A stretch of 64,000 nucleotides of DNA. Origin: Reichenbachiella sp. (GTDB lineage: Bacteria > Bacteroidota > Bacteroidia > Cytophagales > Cyclobacteriaceae). The translations under genes were made by a program, and so were the position numbers. Of this stretch, positions 1-8,896 are shown piece by piece (position 1 is the first letter of the stretch; the number at the start of each line of letters is the position of its first letter). The DNA is taken from contig NZ_JAWPMM010000001.1 in NCBI RefSeq assembly GCF_033344935.1, positions 916,001 through 980,000 on the forward strand, in the 5' to 3' direction. The notes beneath the pieces were generated by a model, which saw only the letters and a list, made by a program, of their open reading frames with translations, searched no databases and had not been told where the DNA came from.

Positions 1-20
1 AAATTATTATTAATGGAAAA

Positions 21-1220
21 CTAATCAATGGATTTATTTTCTTTTAACAAATAAGCCAGATAGAATGATCTGAGCGCTAAAGCGAGTAAGAACGGAATCA
101 AGGCAAAGTGAATGACTTGTGGCAAGAGCTCTCTGAAAATAATGAGCAAAATCTGGAGCCCGCCGAAAACCATAAAGTAAATCCTCAACCCATCAGGCTT
201 TGATTTTTTGAACAATAAAAAAACAGCAACCAAATTCAGCGGCATCGCCCAAAGCAAATTGAAATTATACTTTGATAAATGATCGGTGCCAAACCAAAGG
301 AATAAAAGAAAGCATCCCAGCAAACCTGTGACACCAAAAAGGATTACGTCAATAAATCTATAATTGGCACTATACTTTAGGCCGCGATGTGTAATCAACC
401 CAACCACAAAAAACACTATAACAAACAAATGGATCGGCCTGAATCCGCGCTCGGCTGGTAGTTCCGAGCTTACATTCATCACCTCCGAAGAAGCGATGAC
501 GGGCACAGCAGCAGTATCCGTTTTTAGTGTCGCAGTTTTCAGCGCTTCCTCTAGATACAGCGGCATGTATTGGTAATGAAATCCGTCGGCAGTCTCGTCG
601 ATCTCAGCGCCCAAACAGATGTCAATCCCCAGATCTCCCCATGGTTGATAGGTCAGATATTTGTCCATCAAATCACGAAAACTCATCGAATCACTGGCAT
701 AGCTGTAATCGTATTGGATTCGATTGTTCAGCGCCAGATCAATGACATCCCGCATACGTGTGGCGCAGTTGTCGTAGCAGTAGTTGTAGTAGTAGTTGGC
801 ATTTTCGGGCTTGGCATTGTTGATCAGAAAATCAAAAATCGCCTGCTTGTCTGCCTGATTGATATTGAGCACATGCTCTCTCCAGGAGCGATCTTCTCTG
901 AAATAATATCGCTTGTAGTTTTCATAATTGCCCGTTCCAAGCTTGTAATAGAGTTTCCCTTTCGTGAAATTTAAATAGAAATTGGGCTGATCAAAATCAA
1001 AAATACCATAGTTGAAAACTAGGTCGATTCGATTGGCAGGATCGCTCACTCTGAAAGCGCTGTGCCCAAATGCAGAATAAAGTTCCACCTGAGTGGGGTC
1101 CAAAATAAGCACAATGACTTCCGCCTCGTCTGAAAGCTGAATATCCGAAGCATTAGTCTGCCATGGATTCAGAATAAAGCATGAAGCAACAAAGAAGACT
1201 AGCCGATAAGTGAATGACAT
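21..1220 (-). CDS. DUF4105 (Lnb N-terminal-like) membrane protein
   Basis: A 399-residue envelope protein. Residues 1-24 look like a signal peptide. Residues of about 30-220 match my memory of the DUF4105 / Lnb N-terminal periplasmic family: an early FGHSAFRV segment, a FNYGIFDF segment, and YNYCYDNCATR with the conserved NC pair, which suggests a papain-like peptidase fold. About five hydrophobic segments fill residues 265-390, so the periplasmic domain is tethered to a C-terminal membrane bundle. The substrate is unknown. It is divergent from the radical SAM gene that starts at 1320 and ends close to the window edge, but its stop codon (TAG, reverse of 21-23) is present, so it is complete. 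The family call is confident; any peptidase function is inference. Confidence 0.8.
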   Translation of the reverse strand: MSFTYRLVFFVASCFILNPWQTNASDIQLSDEAEVIVLILDPTQVELYSAFGHSAFRVSDPANRIDLVFNYGIFDFDQPNFYLNFTKGKLYYKLGTGNYENYKRYYFREDRSWREHVLNINQADKQAIFDFLINNAKPENANYYYNYCYDNCATRMRDVIDLALNNRIQYDYSYASDSMSFRDLMDKYLTYQPWGDLGIDICLGAEIDETADGFHYQYMPLYLEEALKTATLKTDTAAVPVIASSEVMNVSSELPAERGFRPIHLFVIVFFVVGLITHRGLKYSANYRFIDVILFGVTGLLGCFLLFLWFGTDHLSKYNFNLLWAMPLNLVAVFLLFKKSKPDGLRIYFMVFGGLQILLIIFRELLPQVIHFALIPFLLALALRSFYLAYLLKENKSID

Positions 1221-1319
1221 CAGTAGGTATGTTTAATTTTGAGTAAAGAAAGCCTGAGCAAGTTTGGTTTCAAAATTTGTATCTACTAAAATACGTTTAC
1301 ATCAAGACATTATTCCACC

Positions 1320-2345
1320 GTGCATTTTCGCGATAGCTACAACTTACTGACCAAACTCACTCCTGCCAAGGCGATGAATGCTGCCAAGGTATTTTCGAGC
1401 TACTATCAGTCGAAGCATTTGGGTCGATTTGTGAATCCTTCGCTACCCCTCAGCATGGCGTTCGAGCCTACCACGTCGTGCAACCTGAGATGCCGGGAGT
1501 GCCCCAGTGGCTTACGGTCTTTCACCCGGCCTACGGGTATGCTGGATGTTGATTTTTTCAAAGAAAAGATCGTTGAAGTAAAATCTCACCTGGCCTACCT
1601 CACCTTCTATTTTCAAGGAGAGCCGTATTTGCATCCTGGTTTTTTGGATATGGTGAGTCATGCGGCCAAAAACAAAATCTATACGGCCACCAGCACCAAT
1701 GCCCATTATTTGGACGAAGAAAAAGCTGAGGCTACTGTCAAGTCTGGTTTGGATCGATTGATCATTTCTATCGACGGCACCAGCCAAGATACCTACGAGC
1801 AGTACCGCGTAGGCGGCCAACTCGAAAAGGTGCTCGAAGGCACCCGAAACATGGTGAAATGGAAAAAGAAACTCAAAGCCAAAACGCCACATTTGATTTT
1901 TCAATTTTTGGTGGTTAGTCCCAATGAGCATCAGATCGCAGACGCCGAACAACTGGCCAAAGAAATTGGTGTAGACGAAATACAATTCAAAACAGCTCAG
2001 ATCTATGACTTCGAAAACGGATCTGATCTGATACCAGAAAACCAAAAGTACTCGCGATACACGCAAAGTGCTGATGGTAAATTCAAACTCAAAAACCCAT
2101 TGCACAACCAGTGCTGGAAAATGTGGCAAAGCTGCGTGGTGACTTGGGATGGCAAAGTAGTGCCCTGCTGCTTCGACAAAGATGCCTCTCATGTGATGGG
2201 CGATTGGAATAATCAATCGTTTGAAGACATATGGTACAGTCAATCCTACGAACGATTCAGAAGAAGCATTCTAAATTCTCGCGCTTCCATAGACATTTGT
2301 AAAAACTGCTCCGAGGGGCTCAATGTAACTTTGACGGATGGCTAA
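1320..2345 (+). CDS. Radical SAM/SPASM domain protein
   Basis: A 341-residue radical SAM enzyme. The [4Fe-4S] motif CxxxCxxC is at C54, C58 and C61, and a C-terminal SPASM-type cysteine cluster (CWKMWQSC, VPCCFDKD, ICKNCSEG) would bind auxiliary clusters. Enzymes of this build modify peptides, proteins or small molecules with a 5'-deoxyadenosyl radical; the substrate cannot be read from the sequence and no precursor peptide is visible next to it. The chosen start is GTG at 1320; the first in-frame ATG (1374) would remove 18 residues but keep all motifs. The 3' end overlaps the next gene by 8 bases, suggesting translational coupling with the 2H phosphoesterase. Confidence 0.88.
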   Translation: MHFRDSYNLLTKLTPAKAMNAAKVFSSYYQSKHLGRFVNPSLPLSMAFEPTTSCNLRCRECPSGLRSFTRPTGMLDVDFFKEKIVEVKSHLAYLTFYFQGEPYLHPGFLDMVSHAAKNKIYTATSTNAHYLDEEKAEATVKSGLDRLIISIDGTSQDTYEQYRVGGQLEKVLEGTRNMVKWKKKLKAKTPHLIFQFLVVSPNEHQIADAEQLAKEIGVDEIQFKTAQIYDFENGSDLIPENQKYSRYTQSADGKFKLKNPLHNQCWKMWQSCVVTWDGKVVPCCFDKDASHVMGDWNNQSFEDIWYSQSYERFRRSILNSRASIDICKNCSEGLNVTLTDG

Positions 2346-2883
2346 ACCCGAACAAAATCTGTACTTCCTTGCACTGATACCCGATGAGCCTGTGCGCTCT
2401 GAGGTGATGGCCTTCAAAGAAGAGGTAAAAGAAAAATTCAACTCCAAAGGCGCCCTTCGTTCGCCACCGCACATCACCTTGCACATGCCGTTCAAATGGC
2501 GAGCTGATAGAGAAGATCAGCTGATAGAGAAGTTATCATTGTTCCAGTTTGACCAGTATCCATTTCAGGTGACTTTGAATGGTTTTGATTTTTTCGAACC
2601 ACGGGTAGTATTTGTGGATGTAGACAAGTCAGCAATCCTCACCAAACTGCAAAAAGAACTTTCAGATTTTGTAAGGCGCGAGCTCAAACTTTTCAATGCT
2701 GATTACAAAGACCGAGGGTTCCACCCACACATGACCATTGGTTTTCGGGATTTGAAAAAGGCCGTCTTTCCTGAAGTGAAATCGCATTATCATAACCAAT
2801 CTTATCAAAGACAATTTGAAGTATCAGGCTACTGTTTGCTCAAGCACAATGGAGAGCGATGGGAAGAGTTTAGGTGGTTTTAG
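2338..2883 (+). CDS. 2'-5' RNA ligase family (2H phosphoesterase) protein
   Basis: A 181-residue protein with both signature HxT motifs of the 2H phosphoesterase superfamily: HIT at residues 45-47 and HMT at 131-133, the usual length and spacing for LigT/ThpR-like proteins. Family members hydrolyse cyclic phosphodiesters such as 2',3'-cyclic RNA ends or ADP-ribose 1'',2''-cyclic phosphate; the substrate of this one is open. It overlaps the radical SAM gene by 8 bases, so the two are probably co-translated. Downstream lies a cluster of short hairpins with no T-run. Confidence 0.85.
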   Translation: MAKPEQNLYFLALIPDEPVRSEVMAFKEEVKEKFNSKGALRSPPHITLHMPFKWRADREDQLIEKLSLFQFDQYPFQVTLNGFDFFEPRVVFVDVDKSAILTKLQKELSDFVRRELKLFNADYKDRGFHPHMTIGFRDLKKAVFPEVKSHYHNQSYQRQFEVSGYCLLKHNGERWEEFRWF

Positions 2884-2912
2884 AAGGACTTTCCCGTACC
2901 CGCTCCCTTCAT

Positions 2913-2932
2913 GATTCGTGTTTCCATGAATC
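2913..2932. repeat. REP-like hairpin, copy 1
   Basis: Eight-base arms GATTCGTG and CATGAATC around the loop TTTC, with one G-T pair. It is one of three related hairpins between the convergent genes ending at 2883 and 3051. On the minus strand it is followed after a short gap by GCGGGTA, as is copy 3. Confidence 0.6.
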
Positions 2933-2947
2933 TTACTACAACTAGGT

Positions 2948-2969
2948 AATCTCGTGAGGACACGAGATT
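2948..2969. repeat. REP-like hairpin, copy 2 (inverted)
   Basis: Perfect nine-base arms AATCTCGTG and CACGAGATT around the loop AGGA. Read on the minus strand the loop becomes TCCT and the core CGTG-TCCT-CACG is identical to copy 3, so the two copies are in opposite orientation. Confidence 0.65.
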
Positions 2970-2989
2970 GGGCAAAGAGTAAAAGAGTC

Positions 2990-3003
2990 GGTAGTCTACT
3001 ACC
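2990..3003. repeat. Small palindrome between REP-like hairpins
   Basis: Six-base perfect arms GGTAGT and ACTACC around CT, lying between hairpin copies 2 and 3. It contains a GTAG tetranucleotide on both strands. In known REP families a GTAG or GGAG head flanks the main hairpin, so this may be part of the same element; that link is inference. Confidence 0.45.
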
Positions 3004-3009
3004 CGCTGA

Positions 3010-3029
3010 GATTCGTGTCCTCACGAATC
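3010..3029. repeat. REP-like hairpin, copy 3
   Basis: Perfect eight-base arms GATTCGTG and CACGAATC around the loop TCCT. Same arms as copy 1 and same core as copy 2. No T-run follows on either strand, so a Rho-independent terminator is less likely than a REP-type repeat. Confidence 0.65.
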
Positions 3030-3050
3030 CTATCATCGTATTCACTTCAT

Positions 3051-3542
3051 TCAGTCAAACCTTACTTCACCCCAAGTTTCTGAGCCAGATAACTTCAGGC
3101 TCTTCATTTGGTCTCCACTTTCCATATGGACAATATTGGTTTGATCGTCGTAGGTCTCCATCAGTACCGTGTTAGTCACCTTTAGTGATTTTACCTTTTT
3201 CACATTGGAGATTACTTGATAGGCATACATCACACTTTCCTCTTTTTCTGATCCAACGTAGGAGACGTCTACAGATTTGCCATTGAGAGAATAAGAAGCT
3301 CTTTCTGTTAGATACTTCCCAATCATCTGGTCCAGCTGCTTGAAGTCTGGTGGATTCAAAACATCCACTTGCTCTCCGGACCAGTCAGTCAGGGCAATTT
3401 CCAAATCATCGAGAAAGATTCGATGCGTAATTTCTAACCGTCGCTGCTTCTCGTCATATTCAATCTCACACACTGAAACATGGAAGGCATGAAGCGGCAT
3501 ACCGCTTACATAATTTATCAGCAGAAAAAATAAATAAGTCAT
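3051..3542 (-). CDS. DUF6702 family exported protein
   Basis: A 163-residue protein with an N-terminal hydrophobic export signal (about residues 1-20) followed by a small beta-rich domain: HxFHVSVCEI, then HRIFLDDLEIAL, then YLTERASYSLNGK. This pattern is that of the DUF6702 family of Bacteroidota. The family has no established function. It is divergent from the HupE-like gene (115 bases between starts), and the same trio of DUF6702, HupE-like protein and M1 peptidase occurs together in other genomes of the phylum as I recall, so a shared role at the cell envelope is likely but unproven. Confidence 0.75.
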   Translation of the reverse strand: MTYLFFLLINYVSGMPLHAFHVSVCEIEYDEKQRRLEITHRIFLDDLEIALTDWSGEQVDVLNPPDFKQLDQMIGKYLTERASYSLNGKSVDVSYVGSEKEESVMYAYQVISNVKKVKSLKVTNTVLMETYDDQTNIVHMESGDQMKSLKLSGSETWGEVRFD

Positions 3543-3657
3543 GAGTTAATTGTATTCCATTATATGTTTACGGTAGTTAGGTAGCAAGAAGAAACAAAAT
3601 TAAGAATTCTTCTTTGTGGCGTTGGTACTTTTATTTGAATGGTAATTTTCAACTAGC

Positions 3658-4242
3658 ATGTCCGAGTTTCAATTGTTTTTCTCTTTGGGAAGAGAACATA
3701 TATTAGATGTAAATGGCTATGATCACATCTTATTTGTGATCGCCCTTGCTGCTGTTTATCTATCTACAGATTGGAAGCGTGTGTTGATCTTGGTAACGGC
3801 CTTTACCATTGGACATTCCATCACTTTGGCACTTGTCGCACTTGATGTCTTCAGTATCAATTCTAGTGTGGTGGAATTTCTAATTCCTGTTACAATTTTT
3901 ATTACTGCCGTCTCAAATATCTTGCGAAGAGAGCAATATATCTTGTCAGACATGAGTCGACTCAACTATTATTTCGCCCTATTTTTTGGATTGATTCACG
4001 GCATGGGTTTTTCCAATTATCTGAAGGGTTTATTGGGAGGGGAGACATCCATCATTACACAACTTTTTGCTTTCAACTTAGGATTAGAAGTAGGACAAAT
4101 CATTATAGTGATTGCCTTTATGGGCATAGGCTATTTGATGAATAAATATATCAATGTATCGCGCAAGGATTGGATATTGGCGATTTCCTCAGCAGTTGCT
4201 GGAGTAGCCATCACTCTTATGATCGACACTAAATTTTGGTAA
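3658..4242 (+). CDS. HupE/UreJ family membrane protein
   Basis: A 194-residue polytopic protein with about six hydrophobic segments. The N-terminal GREHILDVNGYDHILFVIAL and the internal LIHGMGFSN segments carry the His/Asp residues conserved in HupE/UreJ proteins. Some relatives transport nickel or cobalt for hydrogenase or urease, but no such enzyme is encoded nearby, so the transport role is not supported here. The next gene, an M1 peptidase, starts 10 bases downstream, so they form an operon. Confidence 0.8.
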   Translation: MSEFQLFFSLGREHILDVNGYDHILFVIALAAVYLSTDWKRVLILVTAFTIGHSITLALVALDVFSINSSVVEFLIPVTIFITAVSNILRREQYILSDMSRLNYYFALFFGLIHGMGFSNYLKGLLGGETSIITQLFAFNLGLEVGQIIIVIAFMGIGYLMNKYINVSRKDWILAISSAVAGVAITLMIDTKFW

Positions 4243-4252
4243 TTAATTAGCT

Positions 4253-6490
4253 ATGAAAATGAAAAGAAATATAATTTGGGCACTTCTTTTGAGTCCTTTA
4301 TTTGCATTCGCTCAAGGCGAATGGAATCAAAAGTTTGAACAGTTGGGAACAACACTTCCCACCGCCAATACATTCAGAACAGCCTCCGGTGCTCCTGGCA
4401 GAGACTATTGGCAGCAGCAGGCAGACTACAAGATTGTAGCGGAACTCAACGACGATGATCAGTCACTGACTGGTCGTGAGACCATTACCTACTTCAATAA
4501 TTCTCCGGATCAGTTGAGCTACCTGTGGTTGCAGTTGGATCAAAATATGAGGAGCAAATCTTCGGACACTCCTTTGATTACGCCCAATGAAATGACCAGC
4601 ACCATGACAGGTAGAGACATTCAAAAGGTAACTCAAGATTACGACTTTGACGGTGGATTCAAAATCTCTGAGGTGTCGGATGCCGCAGGGCAGCCACTCA
4701 AGCATATCATCAACAAAACCATGATGCGCGTAGATCTACCAAAACCTTTAGCCTCTGGCGAACAAGTGACTTTCAATGTTGCCTGGTCGTACAACATCCA
4801 GGACAGAATGGAATTGGGTGGTCGCTCAGGATATGAATATTTTCCTAAGGATGGAAACTATTTGTACACCATCGCGCAGTGGTTTCCAAGAATGGCTGTT
4901 TATGACGATGTAGAGGGCTGGCAACATAAGCAGTTTCTTGGGCGAGGTGAGTTCGCCTTGGAGTTTGGCAATTATAATGTGAAGCTCACCGTTCCGTCAG
5001 ATTTTATCGTGGCCTCTACCGGTACTCTCCAAAACGAAAACGATGTACTGACTAAAACTCAAAGAGAAAGATTTGCATTGGCAAAGAAGACGTATGACAA
5101 ACCAGTCATTATAGTCACCGAAGCAGAAGCACGAAAGGCAGAAGCATCCAAAGCCAAGGGTACAAAAACCTGGGAATATCAAGCGGATGATGTACGTGAC
5201 TTCGCTTTTGCGGCTTCCAGAAAATTCATCTGGGATGCACAGGCTGTGAAGCTAGATACTAAGACGCCTTTGGCCATGTCTTATTACCCTAAGGAGGGTA
5301 ATCCTCTATGGGAAAAAGAATCGACCAAAGCGGTAGCCAACACTTTGTTGACTTACTCTAAGCATACGATTGAGTATCCGTATCCAGTTGCTATATCTGT
5401 ACATTCTGCATCAATCGGTATGGAATATCCAATGATCTGCTTCAACTATGGCAGACCCAACGAAGATGGTTCCTACACCGACACAAAAAAATGGGGTATG
5501 ATCGGCGTTATTATTCACGAAGTGGGGCACAACTTCTTCCCTATGATTATCAACTCCGATGAACGTCAGTGGAGCTGGATGGACGAAGGGCTAGACACTT
5601 TTGTGCAGTCGCTAACCGAGAAGGAACATTATCCAGAAAAGCCACTAAAAAGAGGGGAAGCCCGATTGATAGTAGACTACATGAAAGGCGATAAGGAAAA
5701 TATCAGACCAATCATGACCAACTCAGAGCAAATATTACAATTCGGCGACAATGCCTACGGGAAGCCAGCAGCAGCTCTGAGTATCTTGAGAGAAACCGTG
5801 ATGGGCCCTGAACTTTTTGATTACGCTTTCAAAACTTACTCTGAGCGATGGGCATTTAAGCGACCAAGTCCGGCAGACTTCTTCCGTACCATGGAAGATG
5901 CCTCAGCCGTGGATTTGGATTGGTTTTGGAAAGGCTGGTTCTATACAACCGATCACGTAGACTTATCCTTGTCAAAAGTAAAATGGTATAAGATGGATGT
6001 TCCTGAAAATGACATCGAGAACAAAGGGAAGAAGTCGAAGAAAGCGAAAATATCAAGTGGTACCAACAGCCAGAACCTAATGGATTTTGCCAATGATGCG
6101 GAGACCTTTTTCTTTGCCGAAACTGACCCTGCTGGAGTTAGTAAGAATTTTCATGAGTTTATGAACATAACAGATGATGCAAGCATAAAGGAAACTAATG
6201 CGGACAGAAATTTTTATGAACTGACTTTTGAGAATAAGGGAGGACTTGTGATGCCCATAATTATCGAATGGACTTACGAAGATGGCTCGAAAGAAAGAGA
6301 ATATCTACCGGCTGAAATCTGGAAGAAAAACGAAAATGTGGTGACCAAGGTGTTTGCCAAAAATAAAAAGGTGACTAATATAGTCGTAGACCCCAATCAA
6401 GAAACGGCTGACGTGGCTACAGAAAACAACGTATTTCCAAGGGTGGAAAACAACTCCCGTTTTGACAACTTTATGAACGACGGGGAATAA
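4253..6490 (+). CDS. M1 family metallopeptidase
   Basis: A 745-residue secreted aminopeptidase-like protein. Residues 1-20 form a signal peptide ending at FAFA-Q. The zinc site HEVGH lies at residues 422-426 and the third ligand E445 follows after 18 residues in WMDEG, the M1 signature. The usual GxMEN exopeptidase motif is replaced by GMEYP, a variant seen in bacterial M1 members outside the classic APN group. A Lys/Ser-rich linker near residues 585-605 separates the catalytic part from a C-terminal beta domain. It probably trims peptides in the periplasm or outside the cell. A clear terminator follows at 6520. Confidence 0.9.
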   Translation: MKMKRNIIWALLLSPLFAFAQGEWNQKFEQLGTTLPTANTFRTASGAPGRDYWQQQADYKIVAELNDDDQSLTGRETITYFNNSPDQLSYLWLQLDQNMRSKSSDTPLITPNEMTSTMTGRDIQKVTQDYDFDGGFKISEVSDAAGQPLKHIINKTMMRVDLPKPLASGEQVTFNVAWSYNIQDRMELGGRSGYEYFPKDGNYLYTIAQWFPRMAVYDDVEGWQHKQFLGRGEFALEFGNYNVKLTVPSDFIVASTGTLQNENDVLTKTQRERFALAKKTYDKPVIIVTEAEARKAEASKAKGTKTWEYQADDVRDFAFAASRKFIWDAQAVKLDTKTPLAMSYYPKEGNPLWEKESTKAVANTLLTYSKHTIEYPYPVAISVHSASIGMEYPMICFNYGRPNEDGSYTDTKKWGMIGVIIHEVGHNFFPMIINSDERQWSWMDEGLDTFVQSLTEKEHYPEKPLKRGEARLIVDYMKGDKENIRPIMTNSEQILQFGDNAYGKPAAALSILRETVMGPELFDYAFKTYSERWAFKRPSPADFFRTMEDASAVDLDWFWKGWFYTTDHVDLSLSKVKWYKMDVPENDIENKGKKSKKAKISSGTNSQNLMDFANDAETFFFAETDPAGVSKNFHEFMNITDDASIKETNADRNFYELTFENKGGLVMPIIIEWTYEDGSKEREYLPAEIWKKNENVVTKVFAKNKKVTNIVVDPNQETADVATENNVFPRVENNSRFDNFMNDGE

Positions 6491-6519
6491 AAGAAATTAA
6501 GATTAGGTTAGGTTGGTTT

Positions 6520-6549
6520 GGGTCGCACTGAGGAGTGCGGCCCTTTTTT
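6520..6549 (+). terminator. Rho-independent terminator after M1 peptidase
   Basis: Ten-base arms GGGTCGCACT and AGTGCGGCCC (one G-T pair) around GAGG, followed by TTTTTT. It separates the peptidase operon from the response regulator gene. Confidence 0.85.
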
Positions 6550-6611
6550 GTGATCCTTTTGTGATCTTTTTATCGTTGATTTGTGTTGTGGTGCAAACGA
6601 TAAGCAAACGC

Positions 6612-7316
6612 ATGAGCAAAAACGTACTCATAATAGAAGATGACGAAAGTATTTCCGAGCTTTTGACCATACACCTGAAAGACATGGACTGTCAGATTGA
6701 AAGTCAGAAAGACGGACAAGCTGGCTATGATAGTGCTTCCAAAGGAGGTTTTGACGTGATCATTTTGGATATCAACCTACCGAACAAAGATGGCTTGGAT
6801 ATCTGTAGAGACCTCAGAGCCCACAAAATCAACACACCTATTTTGATGCTTACGGCCAGATCGGAAGAAATAGACAAAATACTGGGATTAGAGACTGGTG
6901 CGGACGATTATCTAACCAAACCGTTTAGCGTAAGAGAATTTACAGCAAGGGTGAAAGCTATATTCCGTAGGGTAGAAATGCTGAAATCCCGGCATGAAAA
7001 TGCCGAGGAGTTAATCAGTACAGGAAACATCAAAATAGATCAGAAAAAACGCAAAGTGCTGAAAGCTGGCGAACGGGTAGATCTCACACCAAAGGAATAC
7101 GACCTGCTTAATTTGCTGGCGAAAAACCCCGGTCGGAGCTATACAAGAGAAAGGTTGCTTTCCCTCATTTGGGGGTATGAATTCAGAGGATACGAACATA
7201 CGGTCAATTCTCACATCAACAGACTAAGAGCGAAGATTGAAGATGACTTGAACCAACCCACTTATATCCTCACTACTTGGGGAGTAGGCTATAGATTCAA
7301 TGACGAAATCAACTAA
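6612..7316 (+). CDS. OmpR/PhoB-type response regulator
   Basis: A 234-residue two-component regulator. The receiver has the acidic pair at E9, D10 and D11, the phosphoacceptor D53 in IILDINLP, the switch Thr in LMLTAR and the Lys in LTKPF. The C-terminal winged helix (about residues 135-230) has LTPKEYDLL and the WGVGYRF ending of the OmpR/PhoB family. The ATG at 6612 is chosen because the longer in-frame extension to 6513 would run through the terminator hairpin. Its kinase follows 3 bases downstream. Targets are unknown; the lipoprotein at 8897 is a candidate. Confidence 0.93.
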   Translation: MSKNVLIIEDDESISELLTIHLKDMDCQIESQKDGQAGYDSASKGGFDVIILDINLPNKDGLDICRDLRAHKINTPILMLTARSEEIDKILGLETGADDYLTKPFSVREFTARVKAIFRRVEMLKSRHENAEELISTGNIKIDQKKRKVLKAGERVDLTPKEYDLLNLLAKNPGRSYTRERLLSLIWGYEFRGYEHTVNSHINRLRAKIEDDLNQPTYILTTWGVGYRFNDEIN

Positions 7317-7319
7317 AAC

Positions 7320-8798
7320 ATGAAAGAATCAATTCTAAATTCTAGCAATTTATTTCTAAAGCTCGCGCTGATCTTTTTGCTTCTATTGCTGTCAGTCTCG
7401 GGAATCTATTTCTATGCTTCCTTTCAAATTGCCGAAAAGCATTTCGAAGAAAAAAATCAAAAACTTAATGCCGATATAGCAGGTCATATTGCATCCGAAC
7501 TCAAACCCTTTTTGAATGGAACCTTGAAAGAACAAGCCGCAGATGAAATCATGCATAGTATGATGGCCGTGAACCCTTCCATTGAAGTATATCTACTAGA
7601 CGCCAATGGAAAAATATTGAACTATGTGGCTCCTTATAAAAAAGTGGTGCTGGATAGTGTGAGCCTCGGCCCAATCGAGGATTTTATAGCCAATTACAAG
7701 GATGAAGCCATATTAGGTGACGACCCTCGAAAGGCTGGGCGAAAGAAGGTATTTTCTGCAAAGAAAGTAGAAGAGGAAGGAAAAACGCTCGGGTATATCT
7801 ATGTGATTCTAGCCAGTGAAGAGTACGATTCTGCCAACGAGCAGCTGTTTGGTAGCTACATATTGAAACTAGGTTCTGTCTATGGTTTGATCACCATCCT
7901 GGCAGCCTTACTTATTGGTATTTTGGCTATTTGGTTTATCACCAAAAATTTGAGTTCTACAATTCATACGGTGAAGAGATTCCAACAAGGGGAAATGAGT
8001 GCCCGAATTAAAATTAATAGCGGAGGAGAAATTAGCAGGTTAGCTGAGGCTTTCAATGAAATGGCCGATACCATTGTGGGCAACATCGAAAACCTCAAAT
8101 CGATGGAAAATCTTCGTAGGGAACTAGTAGGCAATGTTTCTCACGATCTTCGCACACCTTTGGCTGTGATTCATGGGTTTATTGAAACGCTTATTATCAA
8201 ACAGGATCAACTGACCGAGGAGGAGAAAACAAAATATTTGTCACGGGCACTAACTGGTACCGAAAGGCTGAAGAAATTGGTAGAAGAACTCTTTGAGTTG
8301 TCTAAGCTGGAAGCCAAACAAATCAAGCCGAGTAAAGAAGCATTTTTCATCAATGAGCTGATGGATGACATTGCTCAGAAATACGCCCTCCTGGTGGAGG
8401 AAAAGAAAATTAAAATATCAGCAGAAGGACATGATAAGCCCTTCATGGTTTATGCTGATATCAGTTTGATCGAAAGAGTGCTGCAAAACCTCATAGACAA
8501 CGCCATTAAGTTCACACCAGAGAATGGTCAAATTAAACTTCAAATCAATGAAAAAGCACAAGAGGTCGAAATCCAAGTCACCGATACGGGCAACGGCATT
8601 CCGCAGGACCAAGTGCCTTTTGTATTCGATCGATATCACATAGGCGATAAACGAATCTCTTTGGATACCAATAGTACTGGGCTAGGTTTAGCGATTGTCA
8701 AAAGAATACTTGAAATCCACGATACGTCCATCAATCTACAGAGCAACATTGGCAAAGGCACTACTTTCTCTTTTAGTCTACCTCAGCACTCCGTTTGA
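7320..8798 (+). CDS. Membrane sensor histidine kinase
   Basis: A 492-residue kinase and partner of the regulator at 6612. Order of parts: TM1 (about residues 12-32), a periplasmic sensor of about 140 residues, TM2 (about 180-207), HAMP (about 208-260), HisKA with the phosphoacceptor H275 in VSHDLRTPL, and an HATPase domain with an N box (LIDNAIKF) and G boxes (DTGNGIP, GLGLAIVK). The periplasmic part looks like a single small PAS-like sensor domain; the signal is unknown. The architecture resembles PhoR/ResE-type kinases. Confidence 0.92.
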   Translation: MKESILNSSNLFLKLALIFLLLLLSVSGIYFYASFQIAEKHFEEKNQKLNADIAGHIASELKPFLNGTLKEQAADEIMHSMMAVNPSIEVYLLDANGKILNYVAPYKKVVLDSVSLGPIEDFIANYKDEAILGDDPRKAGRKKVFSAKKVEEEGKTLGYIYVILASEEYDSANEQLFGSYILKLGSVYGLITILAALLIGILAIWFITKNLSSTIHTVKRFQQGEMSARIKINSGGEISRLAEAFNEMADTIVGNIENLKSMENLRRELVGNVSHDLRTPLAVIHGFIETLIIKQDQLTEEEKTKYLSRALTGTERLKKLVEELFELSKLEAKQIKPSKEAFFINELMDDIAQKYALLVEEKKIKISAEGHDKPFMVYADISLIERVLQNLIDNAIKFTPENGQIKLQINEKAQEVEIQVTDTGNGIPQDQVPFVFDRYHIGDKRISLDTNSTGLGLAIVKRILEIHDTSINLQSNIGKGTTFSFSLPQHSV

Positions 8799-8896
8799 TA
8801 AAATGAACTGATACACTTCTTTTATCTGGCTGTGACATTCTCGTGATACTCTATGTCAACCTTTGAGTTATAAATTTTAACCAAAGGATTAAAGAC

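Noticed and set aside
1512-2243. Open frame of 243 codons on the minus strand
   Set aside because: It lies fully inside the radical SAM gene, which has clear motifs, and its own product has no recognisable pattern.
6513-6611. N-terminal extension of the response regulator
   Set aside because: It runs through the terminator hairpin at 6520-6549 and does not fit the receiver start.
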